Shown here one piece after another: positions 46,514 through 59,745 of a DNA stretch of 64,000 nucleotides (its first letter is position 1; each line of letters starts with the position of its first letter). Below the pieces are notes generated by a model, which ran no database searches, was not told the origin of the DNA, and was given only the letters and a program-made list of their open reading frames with translations. The DNA is taken from assembly GCA_013396915.1 (NCBI GenBank), contig VWZL01002555.1, positions 279,494 through 343,493 of the forward strand. The letters are read 5' to 3'. Position numbers and translations under genes: made by a program. Source of the DNA: Stercorarius parasiticus (lineage: Eukaryota; Chordata; Aves; Charadriiformes; Stercorariidae).

Positions 46514-47272
46514 ATCTAATAATCCTGCTACTATGCCCGAACCCTGCTTGGGATCTCTTTTTTCCCTGTTCTTTATTTCTCCACAAAATTTAACTTTCTG
46601 TATCATTATCCATTTCTGCCTACCTGCTGGGATACGACGTTCAATATACCATTTGTCTGCTTCTCCCAGCTGTCTTTATTCTTTCTATCCTATTCCTTAT
46701 GCTAAATCCATCACTATAGTATCAGATTTCTTTCCACCAGTCTAATATACAGCATTTGTCCAGCATTCGCTGCAGGACAGATGACAGCTTCATATTTGGG
46801 TCTCTCAATGCTGCTCTTCTAGAAGTTCTTGTGGACTTGCAATATCAATTATCAGCTATTTTCCTCATTAAAGCAATAATGTACTCTTGACACCACTGGC
46901 CAAGACAGTAGAGAAAGCTAAAAAGTTGCTACCAGTCAGAAAGCAGCGAATGAACGCACACACAGTTGTGCACACCTAATTTTAGGTATGTTTACGTCTT
47001 TGTGCAGACATAGCAAAGAAAATCAGTACACTTAAAATACTGTGAATTCAGTGAGAAGAGCATCTAGGATTACAACTAAGATACAATTATCCTAACCATA
47101 ACTGGTTTTAATGTCATTATGACTGAATTATTTGTTATATGTCACGTCATCCTTCTGGGAGAACGCTGCCTACTCCCTAGGCAGTACTGACTACTTCATT
47201 TACTTTATCTTCTTCTAGGTATGACAAGCACTTAATACTTTCTGAGTGCTGTCAAAATCTAAACAAAAAAGA

Positions 47273-47290
47273 ATAAAATAAAATAAAATA
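47273..47290 (+). repeat. Short (TAAAA)n microsatellite
   Basis: About three and a half perfect pentamer units just 5' (in + coordinates) of exon 2. Confidence 0.85.
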
Positions 47291-47406
47291 GTAAACATCA
47301 GAGAAAGTAAAACACAACCAAAAAACTTCTAACCCACAGGCCATTCCTAAATAAAAGTATATAGATTATTTGCTTGCCAGTCCAGAGAAAACAGATCGTG
47401 CCTTAC

Positions 47407-47482
47407 CTTCGGGCAGGAACAAAGGAAAAATGAGCAGGTGCATTTGGAGAGAAGTTCCTGGGACTGTCCAAGGGGCTGCTAC
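47407..47482 (-). CDS. MAST2: MAST2 window exon 2
   Basis: This 76-bp exon encodes (G)[20 protein letters not shown] and then VPAR plus two bases. The acceptor is ctcaaacag and the donor is GAAG/gtaagg. [11 protein letters not shown] is a block shared by MAST paralogues, and the [10 protein letters not shown] ending resembles MAST2. Entry phase 1 and exit phase 2 fit both neighbours. It belongs to the low-complexity region N-terminal to the pre-kinase domain, with several Ser-Pro sites and no catalytic residues. Confidence 0.95.
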
Positions 47483-50400
47483 CTGTTTGAGAAAATAAAA
47501 AAAACCCAACCAAACAAAACCATTTCATTCACATTTGCAACAAACGGAGTAAGATTTCACTGTGCAGAAAGACTTTCAACTGCAAGTTGCAGTCACAAAT
47601 AATTGAAAATATGGAGGTTTGAGTCTTTGATCATTTGAATGTTCTGATATGGATGTATCAGTATTTTTCCTCCTTTAAAATAATTTAAGGTGTACATTTT
47701 CTTTCTTACTTTCAGGTAAGTAATCTATCACACGTGCATAATACAGTCTCTTAATACTTTGCAATAATTTCTATATACGAGCTTCTCCTAACACTTCTCA
47801 ATGAAAAACCTGAGTTAGAAATGTCATTGATGACAGTTTCAGGAATAGTAAGAAAGTATTTCTTCACAACATACGTCAAGGCTGAATGCAAAATTCACTG
47901 AGAAAAAAAAAAAAAGACATACCAAAGGAACTGCACATGCTAATAAAAGGCCTATACACATGTAAGATGATCAGGCTATAACTATCAGCATTCACCCTAA
48001 CTACCACTTTCCTGAAATAATACTTCTACTATGAAAATGAAAGTTCCAGTGAATTTACACAGCGAGGAAAAAATGACACTTAATTTTCACTTGGCACAAG
48101 AATACTTTCTCTGGGCTTTGTCCTATGATGTGTAAGCATATGGTTGGTAAGTGGTATATTGCAATGGATTTTATTTCAAAGTGAAAAGCAACTATTTCAT
48201 AGAAAGCCCTTTTGAAAGCCAAAATCATTTACAGACTAACTGCAGAAGCCTTTGAAAGTTATGGATGAATTAGAAGCGTCAGCAAGTGTGTTTTCTGTCA
48301 GGCATATTCTTAAGTGGTTTGCTCTTTCAGATCCTTAATACAAGCACAAAAGAGAAACTATACATAGCAAGCATAAGCCAACAGCAATTTCTTTGTGCAC
48401 AGACAATAAAAGAACATTAAAATAAGAACAGGAAAACTGAATAGATACTGGGCAAGCAATACACTGCAAGGTACATAACTGTGGTCATCAGAAATGTTTT
48501 CAAATCTAGATCCCATATAAAATGTATCTATTTTAGAAGTCATATTGAAAAGACACACCAATGATGAGTCACCTGCAAAGGTCTCTGTTTCAGGAGAAGT
48601 ACTGGGTGCCCAGCTCGCCCCCAGGCCGGCACTGCTTGTGAGGTTACGGTCCCATCCAGCACTTGTACTGAAGCTTATAATTAAGCTGCATTAATTTCAA
48701 CCCAAGTTATTCATACACCTTAACTCTTACGCTGAGCAGAAATGGAATACAAGCACTGTGCCCAGTTGAAGGTAACATTCACTCACACGTCAGCTATACA
48801 AATGGTTCACAAAAATCTGCAGTCGGATTTCTCCATGACTGCTTGCAAGCAAGGTGTGTGCAGACCTGGCAAGAATGCCTGGGCAGGTAGGGAGGAAGAG
48901 AGAGAACACGCTGATGGCGCTCGGGGTACAAGGATGGCCACAGCACGGCACAGGCCAGCAAACTCCATCTGGTCTACAAGTCCACCAGGGGGAAAAATAG
49001 CAGCTGGTTGAGATTAAAGCAGCCCCAGGCTGATTTAACATGTGTCAAGGGGTGATGAGGGAACTGGAGAGGTTAAGTGATTTCCAGACCACTCCACAAT
49101 CTGCTTTATCAAGAGCAAACTAAATTAAAAACAAAGGGTTTGGCCAATAGGTTTGTTTTCCTTTGGCTTGGTTTTATTTTGTGTTGTTATTTAAGAACTA
49201 AGGAGTTCACACTGTAACGTAACACAATGCAAGTCTTCAGCCAAAACTGGGTACCATTTAACCCATTCCCAGTATACCCCAAATGGGAAGGGGAGAGAGG
49301 GATCAGAAATCAAAAACTGGATTATTTTTGGTGCTTCATTTAGTAAGTTTGTTTTAATTTGTTATATATAACTCATGTTAATTCTTATGGTCACAGTGGA
49401 AAAACAGACATCATGCTGCTTTTGAATTAGGAGCAGACTGAGTGGTGTGACAGTCTAGATGGCACTGCAAGCTTACAAGAAAGATGGAAGAAGGCTACGA
49501 TGGCCACAAAGTGAACAAGTCAATGGTGCATAAACATGCATGTTCTGGTAGCAGCACACGGCTAGGGCTGGGGTCACCATTTACTTGCTAGCAGAAAGCT
49601 AAAGGAGCATTTTAGGTGAGGAGGAAATGCAGCAGGAGCAAAGCCTTTTCATGGTTATGTAGATCTTCTAACAAAGCAAGGAAGGCTGCCCGTTTTGGTG
49701 GTAACCTTGGCCTTTGCCTTCCCATTTTTCAAGCTGTACTGCGAATGAACCCCACTGCGTCAGGATGAGCTTTTTCAACAAAAAAGCCCATTGCCCGATG
49801 CTGTTATAAACAAGCAATGAACTGTCATTGCCGTTTCATATCTTCATCAATCTTTTGCAAACTTTCCAGATTATGATCAAAATAGGATTTCAGAATAACT
49901 GAGCAAATTGGGTAATGGCAGTTTTTAAATTTTGAAATTAAGTATGTGGGTGTTTGAAATCATCTGAGCCTGCACAATCTGGTATGGAGATACTACTAAT
50001 TTTTAAGCAACTACCTTTTCAGATTTATATGGCATATTTCCTTCCAGACACTGGAATTTTAATTAGATCCCCCGTGAGTTGCTTCTAGTTTTAAAATGAA
50101 AAGCAATTAGTTTTTCTACTCAATTCAAGTCTGGGTGAAGTTTTTAAAACAACAACAGGGAGAAGGGGAATTACTACTTTCCCTAAAATTTCCCAGTACT
50201 GCTGCATCTGCTCTAGTTGAAGGAATTTTAATAAGAGAAGCCTTAGTGCAATGCTCTCATTCACCAAGGCTGATCGAAACCCTATTTATTGTGTTAGCAA
50301 AGGTAAATTCCCCTGTTGATCAAGGGTTATAGTTAGCTACTACTGAACCTGAAACAACTCATTCTCAAGGGAGGCTGTTACATAGAATGATTAGCCATTA

Positions 50401-53400
50401 GGTAAATCAACACAGTTACATGGACATTAATAATTCAGGACTGAACCTTTACATTTTCCGGACACAGGAAGAAGGATGCAGCCAAAGCATTTGTACATCC
50501 ACTACCCTCAAAGTACAAAACTGGACCTTACAGGTAATAGACAGGTCAAAGTCTCAGGTACCATCTACAGACATGACATTCATCAGATAGGTAATGAGTC
50601 CAAAAACTTACACCAGAACCATTTTGTAAAACCGGCTTCTGAGATTAGTAAAAATAAATAAATACAAAAGATAAAATTGTTGTGGTCTTCTACATAGGAT
50701 ATACTAACATTATTTGCTGAATATTAACACAAGCAGCTAAAGATTTTATTGCATGCTACAGAATTAGCTGCCTTCCAGCACACACGAATCTTAAAATGAC
50801 CAAAAAAGCTTGAGTGCCCTGTCTCATACATAGCTCTCGCACTATCTGAGGATCACACACATGAAATGCTGATGAACTGCAGCTTTGATAACCAGGGCAG
50901 GATGTAGAGCACTATGTTACATCCTCTGCCCACTCTAAAAACAATAAATAAATAGAGGCCCTAGTAATAACGATTTTTCTGCCAGAAGGTGGAACTGAAC
51001 TTGCAGCAAAAGAGCAGAATAATTTAGTTCAGTACCACGGTGCTGCCTGCGAGCAGCTCCTCCACCTGCCGTCACAGATGGGAGCAGGACAAAGGTCCCA
51101 GCGGTGACAAGTGTCTCCACTGGAAGCCAACGAGCAACCTGGCTACCTTACAGCTGTGGAAAGTAAATTTTAAAATAGCCTGAATTTCAACCATCCAGCT
51201 GTAAGAATCTATCTTTTTCCTACTGAATTATAAAGGTGATGTTTTTCTTCTTTGATTGGTTTTAAGCTTTGCGCTTTAAAATATAATCTAATGGTTACTT
51301 AGTAACCAGCCTCATGACAGGTGTATTGTGCACACCTTCTCTGTACTTTTCAGATTTTTAAAAAATGGATTCAAACAAATACAAAAAATGTAAGGAACAT
51401 AGGTGCATAACTTTTCCCCCCCTCTGATTTTGAAAGAAAAAGAATTTAGAATAAAAGGAGGATTTTCAAACCTGTACTCCTAAAACTGGTCACTTCAATC
51501 CAAGTCTGGGTGGCCAGATAAGCCGAGTGACTTTCCCATGAAAGCTGTAGCTCTCTATATCAAGGTCCCAGCTCATTTTGGAAAATGTTATTTCATACAG
51601 TTTGAAAACTGAATTAGCACACTTCAAATCCATTAAGCGTTCTCAAATCAGAAGTGATTTCATGGCAGAGTTAAAATTGTTTGGATATACTTCCATCTCA
51701 AATGTTGAGATCTCTTAAGTATTACTTTTCCTCTAAATTTTCCGGGATATGAAATTGCCTGGCATCTTATCTGGATGCCGTTTCAGATAGTATCTGCCCT
51801 GGATCAGTGTTCATTAGGAGGCACGTTTGCCTGATGGACAGTCAACTGTGCTGTATCACACCCACTGACTTTTACATTGCATACAGAAGAATTACTCCTG
51901 AGGCTAGTGCTATACAGGACTCTGTTTTAGAGTGGTTTCTGAACAGAAACATTTTAGAAAGCCTCCCTGATTGCTCTGCGTGCTTGCTTTGATTCATAAG
52001 AGAGGTTCAGAAGGGCAGAAGAAGTGTGTGTTCAAGACAAAAGAGGCCAGGGAGAGGCTCCAGCCTCTCTTAGTGACTTACCAGTTTACGTGCCTAAACA
52101 AACAGATTGATAGATTCTGTTCAAATACTAAACAAATATCACAGCCTGTTTTCAAATTCACATCTCATATATGATATTTCTTAAGAAAATATTTGTGAGA
52201 CTACTCTAAATTTCATCTACTTTTATCTCTTGAATAAATTATTTTTCCCAGGGAAGACTCCTAAATATAGCACTGGTAGAGAACTCAAATTACAAGTAAT
52301 TTATCTTCCTGTGCTCTACTGGCTATTCTTGGAGGTCACAAAGGATATCCTTTTAATTAATAGTTTCAAATCCCATATGCAACATCAGAACAAAAAAATG
52401 GAAATATTTGACAATTACTGCTGAAGAAAGATGGCATACCACTGATTAGTTACTCTAGTTTCTAGAAGACAGTCGCATACTTCTAATAAAAGATAAGCTT
52501 GTAAAGCCTGAGACAGCATCAAAACCACTAGGAGCAATTTTTCAGTTTTTAAATAGAGGAGAAATGCAAAACAAAAGAAAATATAAATGTTTCTATTGTG
52601 AACATTTCTGCATTTGTTTTCTGAGCAACGATCACGTCAACAATCTACCAAGGACACTTCTTACATATTCTGAGGAGCATCTTTCTCTATCGCTTTAGTT
52701 AAAAGCTTGTACAACTAATTTAGAATTTGGTAAATCCAACATATATCAACCCTAAGAACAACATAAAGAGCACAACATAACTAAGTGGAGAATCCCTATC
52801 GGGAAAAATGCATTACTGAAACCAAATTTTACAAAGCTATCACTATTATAATCACACACAACAGAACCAAGGGAGTTTGAAGTCAAAGGGAATTGCTCTA
52901 TGCACATTTTGGCCCTGTATTTTATCTGAGATGCTGAAGCAAAAAGAAAATGGTTTTAATATACTACTTTTAAGATTTTGTTAACTTTTTCATTTGAAAA
53001 TCATGGGTCATTTAAGTCAAACAATGTCATTAAAAACTTCCCAGCCTTCTATATGACTGGGCTTTATAGCATCCCAAGCAAATACGACAAATTTCTATAC
53101 AAACTTAAGGATTTCATGGGCATCCCTGAACAAGAAGTTTGGTCTTCTTTTTCCTTTCAACAGGCTGGATATCGCCTCCCGAGATGCAATGCTCTGCAGA
53201 CAGAAACAGATGGCTCCCTCTAGCTGAGCTACTATCAATTTGCTGTTCTTTCTCAGCATTTCCTTCGTTTCAATCTCCAGAAAGTATTTACAGAACATAC
53301 TGCCATGTAGGAGGAGGAAAGTCTGATTATAATGAAAACAATGGTTACTTGTCTTACATGCAACAGTGATGTGCTTCCAGACAGGCTCCACTGTGGATGA

Positions 53401-54238
53401 TGCGCCACAAATGTTCAAGCTGTTTCATGCTACCGACTGGTGCCCATTAGGGCCATACCTGAAGCCCAACCATCTTCTCTGGCATTTTGAAATATCGAAA
53501 ACAATGTAGTCACACATCACCTATCTCCCTCAGCAATAAAAACATCAAGGGAACATGCTGTTCAGGCAAGCTGTTGAATCTGCATGCGTGACCCTTTCTG
53601 AAAAATCTGTAGTAACTGCAGGCTGAACTATCTTTCTTTTTCTACAGAAAACCTCTCCACACACTTCACCTCGATGACTAACAAGCAGTTGCCCCTTTGC
53701 TCTGAAATGAGCATTTCCCAGTTGCTGCCATGGTAAAACTGGCAGTAACGTAAAAAAAAGAAGAGAATCCTGAACATCTAGAGAGACCATAAGATGGCAC
53801 ACCGCACAGCTGAGGGGCTGCCGGGGGCACATGGAAACAATCAGGATGTTTCTTCTCATGAGAACTGCAGTTAAATCACTGGCACAAATTAACCAGGCTA
53901 GGAGACCCAAAACAAGATATTTACTTAAATGTATTTATTTTGTTTTCTTCATTCTCCATCTCAGGTTCTTTTGCAGGATGTAAGAGGACTGAATTCCCCA
54001 GAAAGAGTGAAGGATAGATATCGTAGTGAACTAGAAAGCGCAGAACAGACGAGGATATAAAACATTTACTTTGATACTATAAAGACCCTCTCACAAGTTA
54101 GAAAAGGTGAAAAACTATAGTCAGATTAAGTTTCAAAGAGAACATTTTGATGTAGAGTATCAATATGTTCCAACTCACTACAATGAGCACTGACATTTTT
54201 CCTAATGATTCCCAGATAAAGCAGTCCTAGGGAGTTAC
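47483..54238 (-). other. MAST2: MAST2 intron 1 (window numbering)
   Basis: 6756 bases, phase 1. It is mostly AT-rich and featureless. It contains the GC-rich, splice-flanked candidate exon at 48573-48667. Open frames on either strand are short and match nothing I know. Confidence 0.85.
48573..48667 (-). other. Candidate 95-bp cassette exon (unproven)
   Basis: On the minus strand this GC-rich block follows an AG (aattataagcttcag) and ends at GCAG/gtgact, a fair donor. It is open in the frame that continues exon 1 (phase 1). Its length of 95 is not a multiple of three, so including it would shift the frame of exon 2, as a poison exon would. The pyrimidine tract before the acceptor is poor. I know no counterpart in mammalian MAST2. 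It may equally be a regulatory patch or chance. Confidence 0.2.
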
Positions 54239-54330
54239 CTGCGTGTCCATGAAGAGGGGAATGTGGTCGCGGGAGAGTTGGAGATGTGCTGGATGTTACA
54301 ATCAAACTCTTTCTGTTGCTTGTCCGACAG
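54239..54330 (-). CDS. MAST2: MAST2 window exon 1 (N-terminal serine-rich region)
   Basis: This 92-bp exon reads C-TGT-CGG and then [19 protein letters not shown], ending PHSPLHGHA plus one base. It is flanked by the acceptor cttctttcag and the donor CAG/gtaact. The sequence matches the conserved MAST segment before the kinase region. It is rich in Ser-Pro and Thr-Pro pairs, which fits a flexible phosphorylated region; that is inference. It enters in phase 2 (one base completing a Cys codon) and leaves in phase 1, which joins exactly to the next exon at 47482. It has no start codon, so at least one more coding exon lies upstream. Confidence 0.95.
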
Positions 54331-55394
54331 CTGAAAGAAGGAAAGATAAACGATAAGGCACAGTCAGATGAACAAAAGCACCTGAAGGCAGGTCCTGCAG
54401 AATGTCTTTCAGCTAAGGAGGAATCTCTCAGTATTTAGGTCAGTATTTCCTCACGCTCTCAATCTCAGCGGTGACCCTGCAAAGAAGTAAACATTCAGGG
54501 CCAAAAGGTACTTTATCAGCAACAAGTGTTTTAATATGCTGGAAGCAATATAAAAACTGTATCTCATGCCGCACAGGCCACTAAAATAGCTGACAACATC
54601 CTCCTGATTCACAAAATGTGTGCAACTCATGCTTTACAAATCACACTAAAGGCAGAAAACTGTAAAATACCCCAGAGTGCTTCAGATATTCTTACCAATA
54701 TCCAACCTAGCAAATAAATCTGTTACAATTATTGGCTATTACCATAAGAAACTAGAGCATACTCCTTAGGGCAGAGTTAAAACTATGAAGCAAAGTGTTA
54801 GTACCATTCAGCAGATGAGCACGATTACTAATAAAACTTAAAACCTGAGATTCAAGAATCTTTGCGAACACGTGTGGCAATACCGATAGAAAACTCTGCA
54901 AAGCAAGTTTCAGACAAGCCCTCTGCCGAATCAGCTCCACTCACTGCCATGACTTTGTTCCAACAAAGAACGCGACGCTTCTGCATGAGGCAGTTTGGGT
55001 TCATTTTTTTCCCCACAGGAGTTTCAGAACTTGGCCAAATGAAGAGAACGATGCATTCCTCCATTTGCTTCCCAGCCTGTCATTCCTAGCAGCAAACATT
55101 TGGCTCTAAAGATGATAAAAGTAATTGTAATGGGCAAAGGAAACATTTTTAAATCATGGGAGTTGTGACCAAGGGCAACTAGATATTGAAATCTCTTTCT
55201 GATCACCACTTTCCCTGTTGTTTAAACAGAATTAACCGTCCAAGCTCCCAGCAAAATCTCACAACTGACCAAGTATTAAAGCTACATACATTTATCCATT
55301 GTACCTCTATAACTTGCTTTCTAGATGGCAGAAACATTTCTGCTTATTCAGCAGTTCTCAAAACAGATAACTAAAAGCATATTGGTCTTGATAG

Positions 55395-55610
55395 GGGTTG
55401 GGAGAACAGACAGGAGCAGGGAGGGCTGAGCAGAGGCTGAACAAGGGGCTCGCTCTCCACCTCCGGAGGTGCCTGGTGAAGCTCCATGTTGGCTTATCAC
55501 AAGCCTGTGCAAAGCCTCTTTGCTTCCAGAGCTCCGAACGCTGATGTCTGCCCCCGTCCTTCCCGCACCGGCCCATCTTCTGGAGCTGCCCAACAATAAA
55601 CATGCTCAGA
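55395..55610. other. GC-richer patch in the upstream intron
   Basis: This stretch has more G+C and several CpG sites (for example CTCCGGAGG, CCGAACG, CCCGCACCGG) against an AT-rich background. Open frames run through it on both strands but none matches MAST2. It could be a regulatory element or an untranslated exon; nothing proves either. Confidence 0.3.
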
Positions 55611-58600
55611 CTGCCAAAAACTACGCTCTAATGCAAAACTGTTTTTCTGCCACAGGATACGGTGCATCTGACTATTATTATTTGTAAGTTTTTTATTGCT
55701 GTTCTATAGGAAACTGGAGAACTTGATGCAGAAAAAAAATACAACTGCACTGCCAACTATAATAAACAGTAATAAAGTTGAAGCACCATTAACTGCTATT
55801 CAGGCTCTTTGGTGTACTTAAAGCATTCCTCAAAATTATCCAACTGATTCCATACAATCTCCATTTACATTCATGTATTATTCAACAACAGTCCATCCAA
55901 GAACTGATTGCCATTGTGTGCATCGTATGGAAAAAACTAACAGCCTGACTTTCAAAAGCTTAAAATCTCAGTTCATGGGTTTTTTTAAATATGTTTTCAG
56001 TCACCCTATTCCAGTAATGGTTGAAAAAAACCAGAATACTCAATTCCAACATTAATACCAGATAAACATTATGTTTGTATTACCAGGAAATCGCTCTTGC
56101 AACACGGAAGTCCTGAGTACTCTAATATAATATATATTACTATGTAAGAAATAAAAAATTTCTCACTATTTTAATACAAATTACAATGTAAGAATTTAAG
56201 ATCTTGCTCAATATAAAACACTAGTACAATGAGAAAACAGAGCTCCATCCTCTATGGTCATATCCCTTTGCTAAAAAGAGTTCCTAAAATACACTTTACC
56301 ACAGGGATGTCTGGAGCTGGCTATGGAAACTTGGTATATTTAAATCGCAGCATAACAAGGAACATGAACTGTCCCAAACTCAGAGCTTTTTAACCGCTTG
56401 CCTGCATTTGCCAAATTGAAGCAAGTTTTACAAACCTATTTTCTCTGCTGTGGTTGCAAAGATAAGGAGCCAAAAGAGAAAGGGTTAAGCGCAAGCACAG
56501 CTGAGACCCATTAAAATAGGTCAGGTTTACACAAATGTACCCACAGGAGGGAATGGCTTGGAGTGAAAGCCCCAAGTTAGGAATAAAACGTAATTCTCTT
56601 TACACCCCCCAACACTGGATAAGTTTCAGCTTCCCTGGATCTCTAACCTGGAAAGGGGGAACATCACTTTGGCCCATTTAGCCTTTTCTATGAGCCATGT
56701 GTGTTGGCAATAAGGCAAAGCTTAAACACAGGCTAAAACCAGAATTTCTATTTCTTGAATCTATGTTATATGATGAGAAAAATATACAAACAAATACAAT
56801 CGTACTCTCTACTGGTTGAAGAGAGCTCTCTGGATATACACACAAAACTTTAAATAGATCTTGGAAACCCAGAGAAACTACAGAACAAGAGTAAGTCCCG
56901 CTGGTCACAAAAATACAAAAAAGGGGGGAAGGGAGGAGGTAACACGAAGACTTCAGTTGGGCAAGAAGTCACTGGGACAGCATTTGAGCACCTCCTAAAG
57001 AAGAACAGCTAAATATGAAAGAAGCAAAGCTGTCTTGAACCAGGGCTTTGTGCCAAAGAAATTCAAACTAGTCGATTTAAGTGTTGGCAGAAACAGTTCA
57101 AATGAAGAAAAAATTATTTCCTGGAAGACACACTTCAGCCAGACAGACAGTACTGGGCTCAATACTGAGCTACAAGGCCAATGATAATGAGGAGATCATA
57201 TTATTAATCCTTTAAATTGCATTAATTATTGTTTATTACTGTTCACAAATTCTCCAAACAATACTATATGTTTTCTTGCCCTAAAAATAATTCAATCTAC
57301 ATAAGGAAACAGGAGTAGAAGGAGAAAGTAGAAAGAAAAAAGGCTACCTATATATCTGAGTATTTTAACTACAAAAAAAAGAAAGTTCTTTACCAGTCCA
57401 GAGAGATTCCAAGCATTATTATTTGTTTATAAGCCAAAGTTTTGCTATTTTCATTAAGCGCAAGGGGAGCCTGACCCTGACCCTCCTTTTCCTCTCACAA
57501 TTTGTTATGGGTCTCATTAACCTTTTTTTTTTTCCTCGGATCCCACTTCATAATTTCAGAGAACAACCCCACCCCTCTCCTCCAGGTCTTCCAGTTTAGG
57601 CAAAATATGATCTTAAGAGCACAGAGTTTCCATACCGACCGGAGTTGCAGGGTCGAGCTCCAGCCAGCAGAGTGCTTTGGAGGGCTGTCAACATGGAACA
57701 CCCCTGATGCCACCCCCTGCCCTGCCCTGCCACCCAAGATCTGAAATCTGTGAGAGCATGAGAGCAACTTGGTGTAATTCTGAACATGCACAGCAGAACA
57801 GATAGTGGGTATCGAAACATTTGAAACAATGCCTTTGCCATCACTACGGAAATTGTGCTTTTACTAGTTCTAGAGTTAACTTCTCTGCCTGCAGTAAAAA
57901 TAACATTTGTTACGTGTACTGAAGTGTTCCCAGCGCATTCTTGAAACTGAACACTGCGGGACATCGGACATGGGTCTGGTAACCAGACACTGGTTTTAGA
58001 CTCACTGAAATGTGCTCTGGAGCCAGCGTCCTTGGCCAGCGTTATTTATGAGGACATTTGGTAGCGTACCTGCGAGCTGCAGGCAGCCCGGGTGCTCCTC
58101 AACTACGCCCTGACAAACCTCCTCCCGCCCACCAAGAGGCAACTCGATGTCGAGCCTCTCAAATAAGCACCATTGGTACACCTGGTTTCGCATGTATTTT
58201 CAGCCTGAAAAAGAAATCAATGTTTCCATTTCGGCATAAATCAATATTTGATTCTTTATTTTTGTAGGTGACTCAGGGGACGTCTCTAACTCAGCGAGCA
58301 AAACTGATTAGCGTCCACGAGGCATTCATGTAATGAAAGCAAGGGCCACCGAAAAACAACTTAAAAATAAATAACCAATACCACTATCAAGTAATTTCAT
58401 AGTGTTGCTGGTTATTAGAAATGAATAATGATAAGGAAGTTGCTCAAAATCTATCTAAATTTATAGGCCTTGAAAAACTTCTCTTAGTTGACACTGCTGA
58501 ATATGCAAGTAAACAAGATTAGCATCAATTGCATGAGCCTTCCCATAGACTTTGATAGAAATCAACTTGAAGTAAAAAGATGTACAGGAAAAAGTATAGC

Positions 58601-59584
58601 TTAAATCACATTTTGGTTAGTAATCATTAATGCATTTTATTCATATTGGTGATTTCTACTTACAGAGTTTTAGTTTTGTAAACCACCTCAGGTTGTAAGA
58701 GTGCCGGATTAACTCTTGCATCAATAACTCCTTTCTAAGTAACGTTTCAGAAGTCCAACATCAGACTTGTTCCAGGTTTGACTTTTAATTCAGTGAACCC
58801 AAATCCCTACAGAATGGGATCCAAAATTCAGAGCGATCATACCTACAAAAGCTATCTGTGGTTACGTATTTTCCTAAAATATACTATCACCTAACCAAAT
58901 TTAACTAGATTCTGCTTTGATGGTACAGGAGTTTGGTTTCAGTTGATTTGCTTTACAAAGACTTCTTTATAAGAAACAGACATTTTGGAAATGAAAATAA
59001 GTATTTAAAATTTTTACTCACAATGGCAGAAAATTTACAAAATCCAAAATCTGCACGTCAATGAATGCACCAGCTGCGCAGCAATGTTAACTAGATGTGG
59101 AAGTTATTGTCTTAATTATAGTAATTCAAAGATGGAAGCAATTTTGTAAGCTTTAGCACTACCAACAACAGGGATAATTAGTTCTCTAAAATAGATAAGA
59201 ATAAGTAAGCATCTGGTTCAACTGATTATTTTTTTTTCATGTTCAAGAATAGTTTAAAAGTTATTCATCCTAGAATAACTGGGGAAAAATGTGTTATTAT
59301 TCATGGTGTAGGTTTGGTGGTTTGCACATTCCTATAACAAACACTTCTTTTCTCTTAAGGAAACACAGTTATGCTCACGTAAGACTTGAAGGATGGAAGC
59401 ATGAGTCCAACAAGCACCTTTTTAAAGATCGCAGACAGATTCCCCATCACAACAGACACAGAATTACCCCCTTCCCTGTGTCACCCAGGTAAACAGCATA
59501 TATATCCTCTCATTGAGTCCCACAAGCAGGGAAACATCCTTAATTTTGATCCCTGCCTGGTTACCTTGTCCAGACCAAACAACT

Positions 59585-59745
59585 GAGGATTCTTTCTCCA
59601 GTGCATTTCTAGACTGTCTTTCCCTGCCATGCAGCCAGGTAAAACTCTCAGCTACTCCAACATCCTCATCTCTAATCTTCACAAATGCAGCCTTAGTCCA
59701 TTTACAGCAATCCAAAGCACTACTACAAAATTAATTTTTCTAGTT
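59585..59745 (+). mobile_element. Possible L2-like LINE relic (RT C-terminal part)
   Basis: The plus strand reads TTTCTCCAGTGCATTTCTAG, ACTGTCTTTCCCTGCCATGC, GTAAAACTCTCAGCTACTCC and AACATCCTCATCTCTAATCT, then AGCAATCCAAAGC. This resembles an old vertebrate L2-type LINE segment coding for a thumb region where LHYCN is usual; here it would read LHKCS. The match is from memory and short. Confidence 0.4.

Noticed and set aside
58057..58190. GC-rich block ending at CTCGCAG/gtacgc as an upstream MAST2 exon
   Set aside because: In the phase needed to join exon 1 the frame meets a TGA shortly upstream, and the sequence does not match the MAST N-terminal region.
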